From Paenibacillus caseinilyticus (GTDB taxonomy: Bacteria > Bacillota > Bacilli > Paenibacillales > NBRC-103111), in NCBI RefSeq assembly GCF_027533645.1, contig NZ_JAQAGY010000012.1, positions 62,001-126,000 of the forward strand: 64,000 nucleotides of DNA, written 5' to 3'. The translations under genes were made by a program, and so were the position numbers. Below the pieces are notes generated by a model that saw only the letters and a list, made by a program, of their open reading frames with translations, searched no databases and was not told the DNA's origin. Positions 51,033 through 60,115 of the stretch are shown here, piece after piece. Within the stretch, counting starts at the first letter, position 1; every line of letters starts with the position of its first letter.

Positions 51033-52145
51033 ATGAGTTCCATGACCCTGGCGCTGCTGGATACCGATCCTTATTTCGGCGAGATGCTTTCGGCCTATAT
51101 TCGCGGATCGGCTTTTGCCGACAGGTTCCTGCTCAAGCGCTTTACGACGAAGGAAGAAGGACTGCGGTACATGCAGGAGGAGGGGGGAGCGCGGATCCTG
51201 CTCGTCCATGACTCTTGGCTGCCGCTGCCGGAAGAGGTATTCGGCAGTCCGCAGGGGGCCGTGGTGCTCCTCAGCGAAACGGCAGCGGCAGGAGGAATCC
51301 TGGAATACCCGGTGCTGTGCAAGTATCAGCCTCTGGACCGCCTGATGGGTGCGATCTCGTCGCACTACAATGAATACAGTACCGGGAAGCCTCTTCTGGG
51401 AAGGAGAGGTACAAGGTCGGTCGTTCTGCATTCGGCCGTCGGCGGAGCCGGCAAGACGGTGACCGCGTTCCATACCGCACGGCTTCTGGCCCTTCGCGGG
51501 GAGCGGGTGCTGCTTCTGAATCTGGAACGGTATCCCTCGCTGCCTTGGTTCGCCGAAGAAGCCGGGGATACGGCGGAGAGCTTCTCGAGGCTCTTGTATT
51601 ATGCCAAGTCGAATGCCGCGGGCGTAGCAGGCAAACTTGAAGGTCTGGTGCGGCGGCACGCTTACGGCAAGTTCGATTATGTGCCGCCCTCCGTGCATCC
51701 GCAGGAGATGGAGGAGCTGGCACCGGAGCATGCCCTGAAGCTGGTGGAAGGGATGGTTGCTGCCGGCCTCTACGATACGCTTATCATCGATACCGATTCG
51801 TATGCGCCGAAGCTTGCGGGAGCGCTGCTCGGTGCGGCGGACGAGATCCTATGGCTGGTCACCGACGACCTGGTGCAGCTGCACAAAACTTCACGTCTGC
51901 TCAAGAGCCTGCAGGGCAGTGATGCTCCGCGTTCCGCCTGGATGCCCAAGGTGCGCTTTGTGCTCAACCGCAGTACGGGCCAGATCTGGAATTCCTGGGA
52001 AGCGTACGGACTGAAGGTGCATGCGTTTTTGCCTTATGTTCCCGAGTGGAAGGCCGTAAGCCGGATTGAGCAGCTGCAGCATGCGCCCGCTTTTGAGGAC
52101 GCAGCGGGAGGCCTGCTCGGAGCACAGGGAGGGGGTGCCGGGTGA
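51033..52145 (+). CDS. TadZ/CpaE-like MinD-family ATPase
   Basis: TadZ-type proteins position the Flp pilus machine in the cell. The 370-residue protein has an N-terminal receiver-like region (about 1-110) lacking obvious phosphorylation residues and a MinD/ParA-type ATPase with the deviant P-loop SAVGGAGKTVTA (about 134-145), LLNLER and LIIDTDSY. ATG 51033 follows GGAAGGAGAG. It is the first gene after the attenuator-like leader and overlaps tadA. Confidence 0.88.
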   Translation: MSSMTLALLDTDPYFGEMLSAYIRGSAFADRFLLKRFTTKEEGLRYMQEEGGARILLVHDSWLPLPEEVFGSPQGAVVLLSETAAAGGILEYPVLCKYQPLDRLMGAISSHYNEYSTGKPLLGRRGTRSVVLHSAVGGAGKTVTAFHTARLLALRGERVLLLNLERYPSLPWFAEEAGDTAESFSRLLYYAKSNAAGVAGKLEGLVRRHAYGKFDYVPPSVHPQEMEELAPEHALKLVEGMVAAGLYDTLIIDTDSYAPKLAGALLGAADEILWLVTDDLVQLHKTSRLLKSLQGSDAPRSAWMPKVRFVLNRSTGQIWNSWEAYGLKVHAFLPYVPEWKAVSRIEQLQHAPAFEDAAGGLLGAQGGGAG

Positions 52146-53425
52146 TGAGTGAACAGGATGAGCGCATGGCAGCCGGCGCGCCAGACCAAAAAATGATGCT
52201 CAAACGCCGCATACAGGAGAAGCTGGATTACGGGAATGCGCTATCCGACAGCGAACTCATGGAGCGGATTGAGGAAGAGGTGTTTGCGCTCTCCCGGGAG
52301 ACCTTCCTGACATCCGGCCAGAAGCATCAGCTTGTCCAGGAGCTGTTCCATTCTTTTCGCGGCCTGGATGTCCTGCAGCCGCTCGTCGATGACAAGAGCA
52401 TTACCGAGATCATGATCAATGCCCATGACCGGATTTTCATCGAGAAGCACGGAAAAGTGCTCGAGACCGACATCCGGTTCGAAAGCCGCGAGAAGCTGGA
52501 GGACGCCATCCAAGCGATTGTCGGGCGCGTCAACCGGATCGTCAATGAATCGAGTCCGATCGTCGACGCCAGGCTGGCGGACGGCTCGCGTGTCAATATC
52601 GTTCTCCCGCCGATCGCCCTTCAGGGGCCGGCCATGACGATTCGGAAGTTCCCGGAGCATCCGATGACGATGCAGGATCTGGTCGACCGGGGGGCGCTGA
52701 GCGACGAGACCTCCGAGCTGCTCATCGGCTGGGTCAAGGCCAAGTTCAACATGTTCATCTCCGGCGGGACGGGTTCGGGGAAAACCACATTTCTGAATGC
52801 GCTGGCCCAGTATGTGCCGGCGGACGAACGCATCATCACGATCGAGGATTCGGCGGAGCTCCAAATCCGCGGCGTGCCGAACCTGGTCAGCCTGGAGACG
52901 CGCAATGCCAACACCGAAGGCAAGGGAGAGATCACTATCCGCGATCTCATTCGTTCCTCGCTGCGGATGCGGCCGAACCGCGTCATTGTTGGGGAGGTGC
53001 GTGGGGCAGAGGCGCTTGACATGCTGCAGGCGATGAATACCGGGCATGACGGCAGCTTATCGACCGGGCATAGCAACTCGGTGACGGACATGCTGAGCCG
53101 TCTGGAGACAATGGTGCTCAGCGGGGCCGCCCTGCCGGTCGAGGTTGTCCGCAAGCAGATCGCCTCTGCGCTGGATCTCATGGTCCATCTGCAGCGCCTC
53201 AGGGACCGCTCCCGGCGGGTGACGGAGATCAGCGAGGTGGTCGGAATGGAGGACGGGGAAGTGAAGCTCAATCCGCTGTTCCGCTTCCGAGAAACCGGCG
53301 AGACGCCGGAGGGGCGCATTCTGGGAAGCCTCGTACCGACCGGCAATCCCATGATTCATACCTGGAAACAGCAGATGGCGGGACTGCCGGGCAAGCCGGC
53401 GGCCACAGGACCTGTATTCCCGTAA
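52145..53425 (+). CDS. tadA: Tad secretion ATPase TadA/CpaF
   Basis: TadA powers Flp pilus assembly. The 426-residue protein has the N-terminal domain, Walker A SGGTGSGKTT (near 206-215), the Asp box with IEDSAELQI, Walker B-region VIVGEVRGAEALD and the His box STGHSNS, all typical of the CpaF secretion ATPases. Start ATG 52145 shares a base with the preceding stop; GTG at 52142 is the alternative. The AGGGGG ribosome site suits both. It is immediately followed by an inner-membrane platform gene. Confidence 0.95.
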   Translation: MSEQDERMAAGAPDQKMMLKRRIQEKLDYGNALSDSELMERIEEEVFALSRETFLTSGQKHQLVQELFHSFRGLDVLQPLVDDKSITEIMINAHDRIFIEKHGKVLETDIRFESREKLEDAIQAIVGRVNRIVNESSPIVDARLADGSRVNIVLPPIALQGPAMTIRKFPEHPMTMQDLVDRGALSDETSELLIGWVKAKFNMFISGGTGSGKTTFLNALAQYVPADERIITIEDSAELQIRGVPNLVSLETRNANTEGKGEITIRDLIRSSLRMRPNRVIVGEVRGAEALDMLQAMNTGHDGSLSTGHSNSVTDMLSRLETMVLSGAALPVEVVRKQIASALDLMVHLQRLRDRSRRVTEISEVVGMEDGEVKLNPLFRFRETGETPEGRILGSLVPTGNPMIHTWKQQMAGLPGKPAATGPVFP

Positions 53426-53429
53426 GGAG

Positions 53430-54275
53430 GTGACAACTACGAATATTCTACAACATGCAGCGGTTCGAAGCCGGGCAGACATCGTACTCGGACCGTTTCG
53501 CAAGAAAGCATCCGGGCAAGGAAGCGTCCCTAGGCTGCCCGATTACAGCGAATACGAGATGAGCATCGCGCAGGTGCTCGGATCCGCCTGTATCGGAGCC
53601 GGCTTGATGTGCCTGGTCGGCTTTATTTTCTTCAAGTCGCCTGCGGCGGTGTTTATGCTCGGAGCGGCCGGGCTGTACGCCCCCCTGCTGCGGCACAAGC
53701 AGCTCATCCGGGGACGCAAGGCCCAGCTCAAGCTGCAGTTCAAGCAGATGCTCGCCGCCCTTTCTTCCTCGCTGGGCGCCGGGCGCTCCGTTGAATCGGC
53801 CTTTGCCGAGGCACTGCAGGATCTGGGGCTGCTGTATCCGGACCCCGAGACGATGATCGTGAAGGAACTGCGGATGATCCTCCGCCGGATGGAGAACGGC
53901 GAGACGGTCGAGAGCTGTCTGCTGAACTTCAGCAGCAGAGCCCACGTGGACGAGATCAGCCAGTTCACGGAAGTCTTCGTTACCTGCAAGCGGACGGGAG
54001 GCAGCCTGGTCCAAGTGATCCGGCGTACAGCGCTGGTCATCCAGGACAAGCTGGATATCGAGCAGGAGATCGGCGTGATGCTGGCCCAGAAGCGGTTCGA
54101 ATCGCGGGTATTGTCGGCCGCACCTGTTGCTTTCATTGGTTTTCTGGTGTGGACAACGCCCGATTATATGGAGCCCCTGTATCACGGCGGCGGTGTGCTC
54201 ATCATGGCGGCGGCTCTGCTCGTTCTGTTCGGATGCTATCTGCTCACCCAAAAAATCATGGATATAAAGGTGTGA
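53430..54275 (+). CDS. tadB: Tad inner-membrane platform protein TadB (T2SSF family)
   Basis: The protein of up to 281 residues has two N-terminal membrane segments (about 50-85), a cytoplasmic T2SSF domain (LSSSLGAGRSVESAFAEAL, about 112-130; RRTGGSL-like region) and two C-terminal segments (about 230-275). It forms the platform with TadC. The start is unusual: the ribosome site AAGGAGGTGA (53424-53433) is perfect, but the GTG at 53430 lies within it, and the codon at the ideal distance is ACG at 53439. The true start may be this ACG or the ATT at 53445. Confidence 0.9.
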   Translation: MTTTNILQHAAVRSRADIVLGPFRKKASGQGSVPRLPDYSEYEMSIAQVLGSACIGAGLMCLVGFIFFKSPAAVFMLGAAGLYAPLLRHKQLIRGRKAQLKLQFKQMLAALSSSLGAGRSVESAFAEALQDLGLLYPDPETMIVKELRMILRRMENGETVESCLLNFSSRAHVDEISQFTEVFVTCKRTGGSLVQVIRRTALVIQDKLDIEQEIGVMLAQKRFESRVLSAAPVAFIGFLVWTTPDYMEPLYHGGGVLIMAAALLVLFGCYLLTQKIMDIKV

Positions 54276-55159
54276 CTTCGGACGTGTGGATGTTACTGCT
54301 TTTACTGGCGCTGCTCGCCGCTGCCGCCGGCGCTGCCCGGGCTGGAAGGCCGCTGTACGGAACCTGGGTCAGCGAACACCGGGGGCTGAAGCCCTCGGAG
54401 CTCATGTACTGGGGAAGCCTCGCGGCGCTCTGGCTAATCGACCGGACGCGGCTCAGCGACAAACTGTCGGAGCCGCTCGGCAAAGTATTCCAGATTATGG
54501 TCGGGCTGCACGGGGCTAGGCCGGCGCTTGCTCATACCAAATGGTTCGCAGCCAAAGCGGTGGTGCTGGCTTACGCCATGTTCTGTCTGTCGGTGCTCGG
54601 GGGTTGGGCGGCGGGCGGCAATGCCGAGATGCTCATATACGGGTTCGTCCTCATGCTGTTCGTGCCGATCATGATGTACCGCGGGGCAGCCGGAGAACTA
54701 ACCGCCCGCAAGCGGCAGATGCTCATGGAGCTTCCGGAGCTGCTGAACCGCATTATGCTGCTGGTTGGGGCTGGAGAGACCGTACCCCAGGCCTTGGTAC
54801 GCACGGTCGAAGCCAATAGGGAGAAGAACAGCCCCCTGTATGAGGAACTGGGACAGACGGTGCAGGCACTCAAGATGAATGCCTCGTTCGCCAAGGCGAT
54901 GGAGGATTTCAGCAAGCGGTGCCGGATGCAGGAAGTGTCGCTGTTCACGACAACGATTCTGCTGAATTACAAGCGGGGCGGAGACGAGCTGGTGATGACG
55001 CTCAAGGAGCTGTCCTTGACGCTCTGGGACAAACGCAAAGCCCAGGCCCGTACATTGGGGGAAGAGGCCTCCTCCAAGATGGTGTTTCCGATGGTCTTGA
55101 TCTTTTTTGTAGTGATGGTGTTGGTTGCGGCTCCGGCCTTGTTCATGATGCAAAGTTAA
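54272..55159 (+). CDS. tadC: Tad inner-membrane platform protein TadC (T2SSF family)
   Basis: The 295-residue protein has an N-terminal membrane segment, two further segments near 100-150, a T2SSF domain (ELLNRIMLLVGAGETVPQALVRT) and a C-terminal segment (about 272-292). It partners TadB. I chose GTG 54272, which overlaps the tadB stop as GTGA; GTG 54284 or ATG 54290 are alternatives because the ribosome site AAAGG is close. A longer in-frame reading upstream lies within tadB and is not real. Confidence 0.9.
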   Translation: MTSDVWMLLLLLALLAAAAGAARAGRPLYGTWVSEHRGLKPSELMYWGSLAALWLIDRTRLSDKLSEPLGKVFQIMVGLHGARPALAHTKWFAAKAVVLAYAMFCLSVLGGWAAGGNAEMLIYGFVLMLFVPIMMYRGAAGELTARKRQMLMELPELLNRIMLLVGAGETVPQALVRTVEANREKNSPLYEELGQTVQALKMNASFAKAMEDFSKRCRMQEVSLFTTTILLNYKRGGDELVMTLKELSLTLWDKRKAQARTLGEEASSKMVFPMVLIFFVVMVLVAAPALFMMQS

Positions 55160-55191
55160 GGACGATTTATAAATTACTGGAGGTAATGACG

Positions 55192-55428
55192 ATGTTGACA
55201 ACGATGAAGAACGCTTGGACCCGGTTTTGGAAGGAAGACGAAGGATTAGGGACTTTGGAAATTCTGATGATTATTGCAGTGCTTCTTATTATTGCAATAG
55301 CGTTTCGTAAATGGATCATGAAGTGGATGCAGTCCCTGTTTACAGCGGCCAATGGGCAAATCGATACCGAAACGGGCAGAATCGGATCGGATGCCACCCA
55401 GCTCTCCCCAGGCGCATCCTCTCATTAA
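55192..55428 (+). CDS. Flp-type prepilin (type IVb pilin-like)
   Basis: The 78-residue protein is a small class III prepilin. After a short basic leader comes KEDEG and a likely cleavage before LGTLEILMII, with Glu at position +5 of the mature form and a 20-residue hydrophobic helix. The usual Flp Glu-Tyr pair is Glu-Ile here. A polar Gly/Ser/Thr-rich tail follows. ATG 55192 follows GGAGGT at seven bases. It is placed after the platform genes and is the best candidate for the major pilin. Confidence 0.88.
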   Translation: MLTTMKNAWTRFWKEDEGLGTLEILMIIAVLLIIAIAFRKWIMKWMQSLFTAANGQIDTETGRIGSDATQLSPGASSH

Positions 55429-55434
55429 TCATCT

Positions 55435-56490
55435 ATGAAGAGAATGCTGCGGGTGCTCATACGGGCGTTCATACCGATCCGCGCCGTTAACAGCCTCAAG
55501 CTTCACCGCCTCCTGAAGGACACTAGGGGACAGTTCACCATCGAGGCATCGCTCACCCTGCCGGCAATCCTGCTCGCTACGGTGCTGCTGATCTTCCTGG
55601 CGCTCTACGTCTACCACCAGGCGAATTTGTACCAGACGGCCGCCGTATCGGCGAACCGTACAGCTTACATCTGGGACAATTCCAGCAAGGATTACAGGAC
55701 CGGCGCAGTGGCGAACGGACAGACGGACGGGCTCTACTGGCGGCTGACGAACGATCATCTCTCGAATCTGTTCAGCTTCATGCTGCCGGTCAGGCCGGCA
55801 TCGGTCGCACTCCCCGGCGGAGGTGCTGCGGGTGGCAGCTCTCCCGAGAACAAGCTGCAGCGGACGGCAGGAGAGCTTCCTTCTACAGTGGGCGGGGAGC
55901 TCTCGTACAGCAACAAGGGGCTGCTGCGCTATGTCGAAGCTTCGCTGCAGAAGGCCGCCCACCTGCCGGGCTTCGCGGTGAAGCTGTGGGGCGAGGACGA
56001 AGTGCAGGCGGGCGCCCAGTCGTTCGTGGTCGATCCGGTGGAGACGATCCGGCTGACGGATCTCACCCGCACGTTCATCAGCGAGGTGCAGGGCCGCATC
56101 AAGCCCAAGGCGGCGCTGGCGGCCATGGTGGAGCCGAAGGGCGAGCCTAAGGAGCCGGTGCGGATTACGTCTCACGCCCAGGCGGCGAATTATCTGCGGC
56201 TGCTCGTAACAGGGGCCGAGCAGGTGATCCAGGTCGATCCGCAGACGAAGCGGACGGTGGATGCATTGGATGCAGGCGGGGTCGCTCACCAAGCTTATTA
56301 CACCTTCAACGAGAAAAATCTGCGGGAAGTCCAGATGCCGAAGGACGCCGAGCTGCTAAAGCAGGGTACGCAGGTGCGGGGTGTTGTATGGCACTTTTTC
56401 AAACTGTCCAAAGCCGACAAAGTCAAGCTGTCCGGCGGGCTGAAGGCGGAGCTGGAACGCCGGGGGATTGTGGTGGTACTGCATGAGTAG
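55435..56490 (+). CDS. TadE-like pseudopilin (large)
   Basis: The 351-residue protein has a TadE-type N-terminal segment: after a basic leader, the predicted cleavage site RG|QFTIEASLTLP, with Glu +5, and a hydrophobic helix (about 40-60). The remainder is an extracytoplasmic domain that I do not recognise. TadE/F proteins are minor pilins needed for Flp pilus assembly. Start ATG 55435 lies six bases after the preceding stop and has a weak ribosome site, so coupling with the pilin gene is likely. Confidence 0.85.
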   Translation: MKRMLRVLIRAFIPIRAVNSLKLHRLLKDTRGQFTIEASLTLPAILLATVLLIFLALYVYHQANLYQTAAVSANRTAYIWDNSSKDYRTGAVANGQTDGLYWRLTNDHLSNLFSFMLPVRPASVALPGGGAAGGSSPENKLQRTAGELPSTVGGELSYSNKGLLRYVEASLQKAAHLPGFAVKLWGEDEVQAGAQSFVVDPVETIRLTDLTRTFISEVQGRIKPKAALAAMVEPKGEPKEPVRITSHAQAANYLRLLVTGAEQVIQVDPQTKRTVDALDAGGVAHQAYYTFNEKNLREVQMPKDAELLKQGTQVRGVVWHFFKLSKADKVKLSGGLKAELERRGIVVVLHE

Positions 56491-56517
56491 AGACGGAGGA
56501 GAAAGGGGAGAGAGTGG

Positions 56518-58800
56518 ATGGGGTGGTGTAACAAGCTGTGGAAAGATCAATCGGGGGCCGTATCGACTTATCTGATCCTGATTCTCATTCCGGTATTTCT
56601 GCTGTGCGGTCTCCTGATCGATGTCGTCCGGTGGAAGACCGCACAGAAGGAAGCCGAGAATGCGGTGAAAGCGGGCGTGCGATCTTCCATGTCGGCGTTC
56701 TCGCCGGCTCTGCAGGCTTACGGATTGTACGGCTTGCCTGAGGAGAGCAAAGCGGGCGATATCTTCGCGCGGACAGTGATGGGCAATCTGACTACCGCAG
56801 GAGAGTCGGGCGGCTTCCGGTTCGTGGACCAGCGGCTGGAGGAGGGCTCGGCCAAGGTGACGCCGATGTATTCGCTGGCGAGCCACCAGCAGCTCAAGGG
56901 GCAGATCCTGGAGGAGATGAAATACCGGGCTCCGATGATCTATTCCCTCGAAATCAGCGACAAGCTGAAGAAAACGGGCATGGCGGGCAACCTCGGACAG
57001 GCAGCGCAGTTTACGGAAAATGCCGCCCATATCGAAAAGGTGCTCAATGAGCGGGACGGTAAGCTGGAGGACGCCTGGAGCCAGTTTCTGCGGATCCGCC
57101 AAATGTCGCTTGATGCGCATCCGTTCTATACCGCGCAGCTGCGTGATTTGAACGAGCTCAGCGGCCGGATCGGTATCCATACGATTGAGGAAGTGCGGCA
57201 GTCGCTCCAGAATGTGAAGGCGGAGATCGCTTCGCTCAAGGGACAGATTGCATCCATCAACGGTTCGATCGCCTCGCTCGCCATGGCCGGCCCGGCAGCC
57301 GCCCAGTCGATTTCGGCGCTGATCCAGGAGAAGGAAGCGCTCCAGATGCAGGTGACGGAGGCGGCTGCGCTGATGGCCGATCTGGAAGCGCTGGTCAAGG
57401 ATATTCTGCGATATGCACAGCTGATCGCCATACTCAAAGTAAAAGCGCAAAAGGACTATGAGGACCTTGCCCAGCGCAAGGAAGTGTTCCTGACCGCCAT
57501 GAAATCGGCCAAAGCGTCCAACGACCAGTTGAATACGGAGCTCGGAGGCGTCACGGCATCCGGAGGAGGTACGACATCCGGCGGGGAAGCGGTGTTCGCC
57601 AGCGTGCAGCGGTTCGACCGGCAGGAGCTCGAGACATGGGAGGCGGGCGTCAGTGGGGCCATCTCCATGTTCGCCGGACTGAACGCGCAGATCGGGGACG
57701 GTCTCATGTTCACGCAGCAAAAATACGCGACGACGACGGCCAGCCTCGACGGCTTCCACCAAGAGGTGGGGGCGCTGTATGCCAAGCACAAGGCTTCCCA
57801 GGAAGAGCGGATCGGCCGGACCCAGCGGACCGAAGCGGCCAAGCGGGAAGAGAGAACGAAGACGGGCCAAGTGCTCGACAAAGTCAAGCGGGGCATCGGC
57901 GCGTGCAGCGTCATGACTGGCGTCGACCCTCATGAGGTGCAGTATGACTCGCTGCTCGGTAATCCGGCGAAGGCGGGGGATACCGGCTTCTACGGCGCCT
58001 ATATGGCGCTGAATCAGGCGGGCAGCCCCGACACGTCGGTCCCGGCGGTGGACCTGGATTCCGCCGACGGCGCGGGCCTCAGCGCACTGAAGCTGGTCTC
58101 ATCGCTTGGGGACCTGCTCACCGATGTCCGCGATGAGTTCTATATTGACGAGTATGCCGTCAGCAAGTTCAGCTACCGGACGCTCGGGCTGCACAAAGAC
58201 CCGCATGGCCGGGTCATCGTGTCGAAGGAGCTGTCCCAGCCCGAGCAGCATCCGCTGACGAATCAGGAGGTCGAGTATCTCCTCTACGGGGCGCATTCCT
58301 GCGCAGGCAATTACTCGCTCGCCTATGCCGAGCTGTTCGCCTTCCGGCTTGCCGTGGGCACGGCAGAAGCGCTGACGGAGCCGCGCAACGAGGCGCTGGC
58401 CGCAGGATCCCCGATGCTCGTCGTGCTGGCGGCGGTGACCGAAGGGGCTCTTCGGGCGCAAGAGGATCTCGAGAAGTTGATCCACGGGGAAGCCCTGCCG
58501 CTCTCCCGCAAGTTTACGAAGGAATTACTTACGCTGAACTACAAGGACTATATGCGGATCTTTTTGCTCCTCCACAGTAAGGAGCCGGTGCTGCTGTCCC
58601 GCATCCAGTCGCTGCTGCAGCTCAACACGGAGCTGGATTTGGCTTCCGCGAGCACTTATGTGTCGGGGAAGGCGGCCACATCGCTGCGTCTCTGGTTCCT
58701 GCCGTCGATCATGAAGACGCTCGGGCAGGACGAGTTCGGCGGATGCGTGCCGAGCGGCAGCCGGTGCCTGCTTACGCAAACGGCAGATTTTGCTTATTAA
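56518..58800 (+). CDS. Large Tad-locus membrane-anchored protein with coiled coil (TadG-like)
   Basis: The 760-residue protein begins with a pilin-like leader and segment (DQSG|AVSTYLILILIP) and a membrane helix (about 15-36), then a large extracellular region. Residues about 205-330 form heptad-like coiled coil (ASLKGQIASINGSIASLA, EKEALQMQVTEAA). A second helical region lies near 410-460. TadG proteins have a similar anchor but carry a von Willebrand A domain, which I cannot see here. ATG 56518 follows GGGGAGAG. Its role may be as a minor or tip pilin or a scaffold. Confidence 0.8.
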   Translation: MGWCNKLWKDQSGAVSTYLILILIPVFLLCGLLIDVVRWKTAQKEAENAVKAGVRSSMSAFSPALQAYGLYGLPEESKAGDIFARTVMGNLTTAGESGGFRFVDQRLEEGSAKVTPMYSLASHQQLKGQILEEMKYRAPMIYSLEISDKLKKTGMAGNLGQAAQFTENAAHIEKVLNERDGKLEDAWSQFLRIRQMSLDAHPFYTAQLRDLNELSGRIGIHTIEEVRQSLQNVKAEIASLKGQIASINGSIASLAMAGPAAAQSISALIQEKEALQMQVTEAAALMADLEALVKDILRYAQLIAILKVKAQKDYEDLAQRKEVFLTAMKSAKASNDQLNTELGGVTASGGGTTSGGEAVFASVQRFDRQELETWEAGVSGAISMFAGLNAQIGDGLMFTQQKYATTTASLDGFHQEVGALYAKHKASQEERIGRTQRTEAAKREERTKTGQVLDKVKRGIGACSVMTGVDPHEVQYDSLLGNPAKAGDTGFYGAYMALNQAGSPDTSVPAVDLDSADGAGLSALKLVSSLGDLLTDVRDEFYIDEYAVSKFSYRTLGLHKDPHGRVIVSKELSQPEQHPLTNQEVEYLLYGAHSCAGNYSLAYAELFAFRLAVGTAEALTEPRNEALAAGSPMLVVLAAVTEGALRAQEDLEKLIHGEALPLSRKFTKELLTLNYKDYMRIFLLLHSKEPVLLSRIQSLLQLNTELDLASASTYVSGKAATSLRLWFLPSIMKTLGQDEFGGCVPSGSRCLLTQTADFAY

Positions 58801-58855
58801 GCCGGAGTGCCATGCAGTGAAGTACAGAAATAGGGAATGGGAAGAGGGAAAAGAG

Positions 58856-59530
58856 ATGAAGAGCTGGAAGAGGCTGGTTCGGGGGGATAAGGGGAGTATG
58901 GTGCTGGAGGCGGCGCTGACCTTGCCGTTCTTCCTTGCTTTCGTGATGCTGCTGGTCGGATTCATCCGGATCTCGCTGGCCGAGATGGCGCTGCAGTCGA
59001 CCGTATCGGAAGCGGCCAAAGTCATGGCTGCGAACATGTACCCTATGCGCCAAATGTACCTGCAGGGCCAAGCCCAGTGGCAGAACTCCCCGACCAGCGC
59101 CTGGCTCGACAATGTGGTCACACAGGCGAACACGGCGACTCAGACGGTGACTGACACGGAAGCCTTCGTGGAGAATTATGCCCAGTGGATTCCGGCTCCG
59201 CTGGTGCAGCTCGTGGCTTGGGAGAAATCGAAGCGCGAGCAGGTGCAGTCGTGGGGCACAGATAAGGCGGGGGAAGCTAAGGAAGCGGCCCAGCGCCGGA
59301 TAGCCGAAGGCGCCTCGCCCATTATCGCATCCTTCGCCGATGAGGGGCGTCTCGATAAGGAGCGGATCAAGGTTACGGCACTGCAGTTCCCGAACCTCGA
59401 GAACCTGGAGGAGGCTTATATTACCATCGAAGCCGAGTATCCGTATACGTTCCAGGTCCCGTTCTTCAAGAAGACGGTGATCCTGAAGAAAAAGGCGACC
59501 GAGCGCGCTTGGGTGGGAGGCGGCGTATGA
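58856..59530 (+). CDS. TadE-like pseudopilin (small)
   Basis: The 224-residue protein has a TadE-type N terminus: a basic leader, the cleavage site KG|SMVLEAALTLP with Glu +5, and a hydrophobic helix (about 20-42). The C-terminal domain is soluble. It is the second TadE-like protein in the locus. I chose ATG 58856 with GAGGG upstream; an in-frame earlier start is less likely. Its stop overlaps the peptidase start (ATGA). Confidence 0.85.
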   Translation: MKSWKRLVRGDKGSMVLEAALTLPFFLAFVMLLVGFIRISLAEMALQSTVSEAAKVMAANMYPMRQMYLQGQAQWQNSPTSAWLDNVVTQANTATQTVTDTEAFVENYAQWIPAPLVQLVAWEKSKREQVQSWGTDKAGEAKEAAQRRIAEGASPIIASFADEGRLDKERIKVTALQFPNLENLEEAYITIEAEYPYTFQVPFFKKTVILKKKATERAWVGGGV

Positions 59531-60048
59531 TCGGACTTATCGCAGGGAGCGTGTTTCTTGCCGCAGCGTTCTGTACGGATGTGACCCGCAGCCGGATTCC
59601 GAATGGCCTTACGGCCGCGGGCGCGGCGGGCGGGATGCTGCTGCACCTGGGCCAAGACGGTTTCGGCGGTCTCGGGGCGGCGCTTCTCGGGCTGGCCGCC
59701 GGATTCCTGCCGATGCTGCTGCTCTATGCGCTGGGGGCAGTGGCTGCCGGGGATGTGAAGCTGTTCGGCGCGCTCGGCGCCCTGACCGGTGCGGCCGTAA
59801 CGCTGCAGACGATGACGGCCTCTCTGCTGTGTGCGGGAGTCATAGGCGCAGGCATTCTGCTTGTCCGTTCCGACGGCATGTCGCGGCTGAGGACCATGCT
59901 GTTCGGCCTGTTCCAGCTCGCTTTCTTCCGCGACTTCGGCCTGCTGCGGCCGGATCAGGGGGAGGGCGGCGGACGGCTCAGGTTTCCGTTTATGTGGGCT
60001 GTGCTGCCTGGAGCGGTCTATACGTTCTGGCAGGTCACGCTCGTATGA
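59527..60048 (+). CDS. Prepilin peptidase (A24 family, TadV/CpaA-like)
   Basis: The 173-residue membrane protein has six hydrophobic segments and the two catalytic aspartates: Asp18 in CTDVTRSRIPN and Asp in AAGDVKLFG (about 76). It lacks the N-terminal methyltransferase domain of PilD-type peptidases, as is typical of TadV. It should process the Flp-type pilin and the TadE-like proteins of this locus. The ATG at 59527 overlaps the preceding stop. Confidence 0.92.
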   Translation: MIGLIAGSVFLAAAFCTDVTRSRIPNGLTAAGAAGGMLLHLGQDGFGGLGAALLGLAAGFLPMLLLYALGAVAAGDVKLFGALGALTGAAVTLQTMTASLLCAGVIGAGILLVRSDGMSRLRTMLFGLFQLAFFRDFGLLRPDQGEGGGRLRFPFMWAVLPGAVYTFWQVTLV

Positions 60049-60115
60049 GAGGAAGCCATAAGTGTGCGGGTTAATACACAAGCCGGATTACCGGGATGAA
60101 AGGGGTATACGAGTA

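Noticed and set aside
50881-51036. A 51-codon frame in the Tad leader ending in an ATGA overlap with tadZ
   Set aside because: It has no ribosome site, begins within about six bases of the predicted transcript start, and runs through the terminator hairpin. Its composition is not protein-like. The leader RNA explanation fits better.
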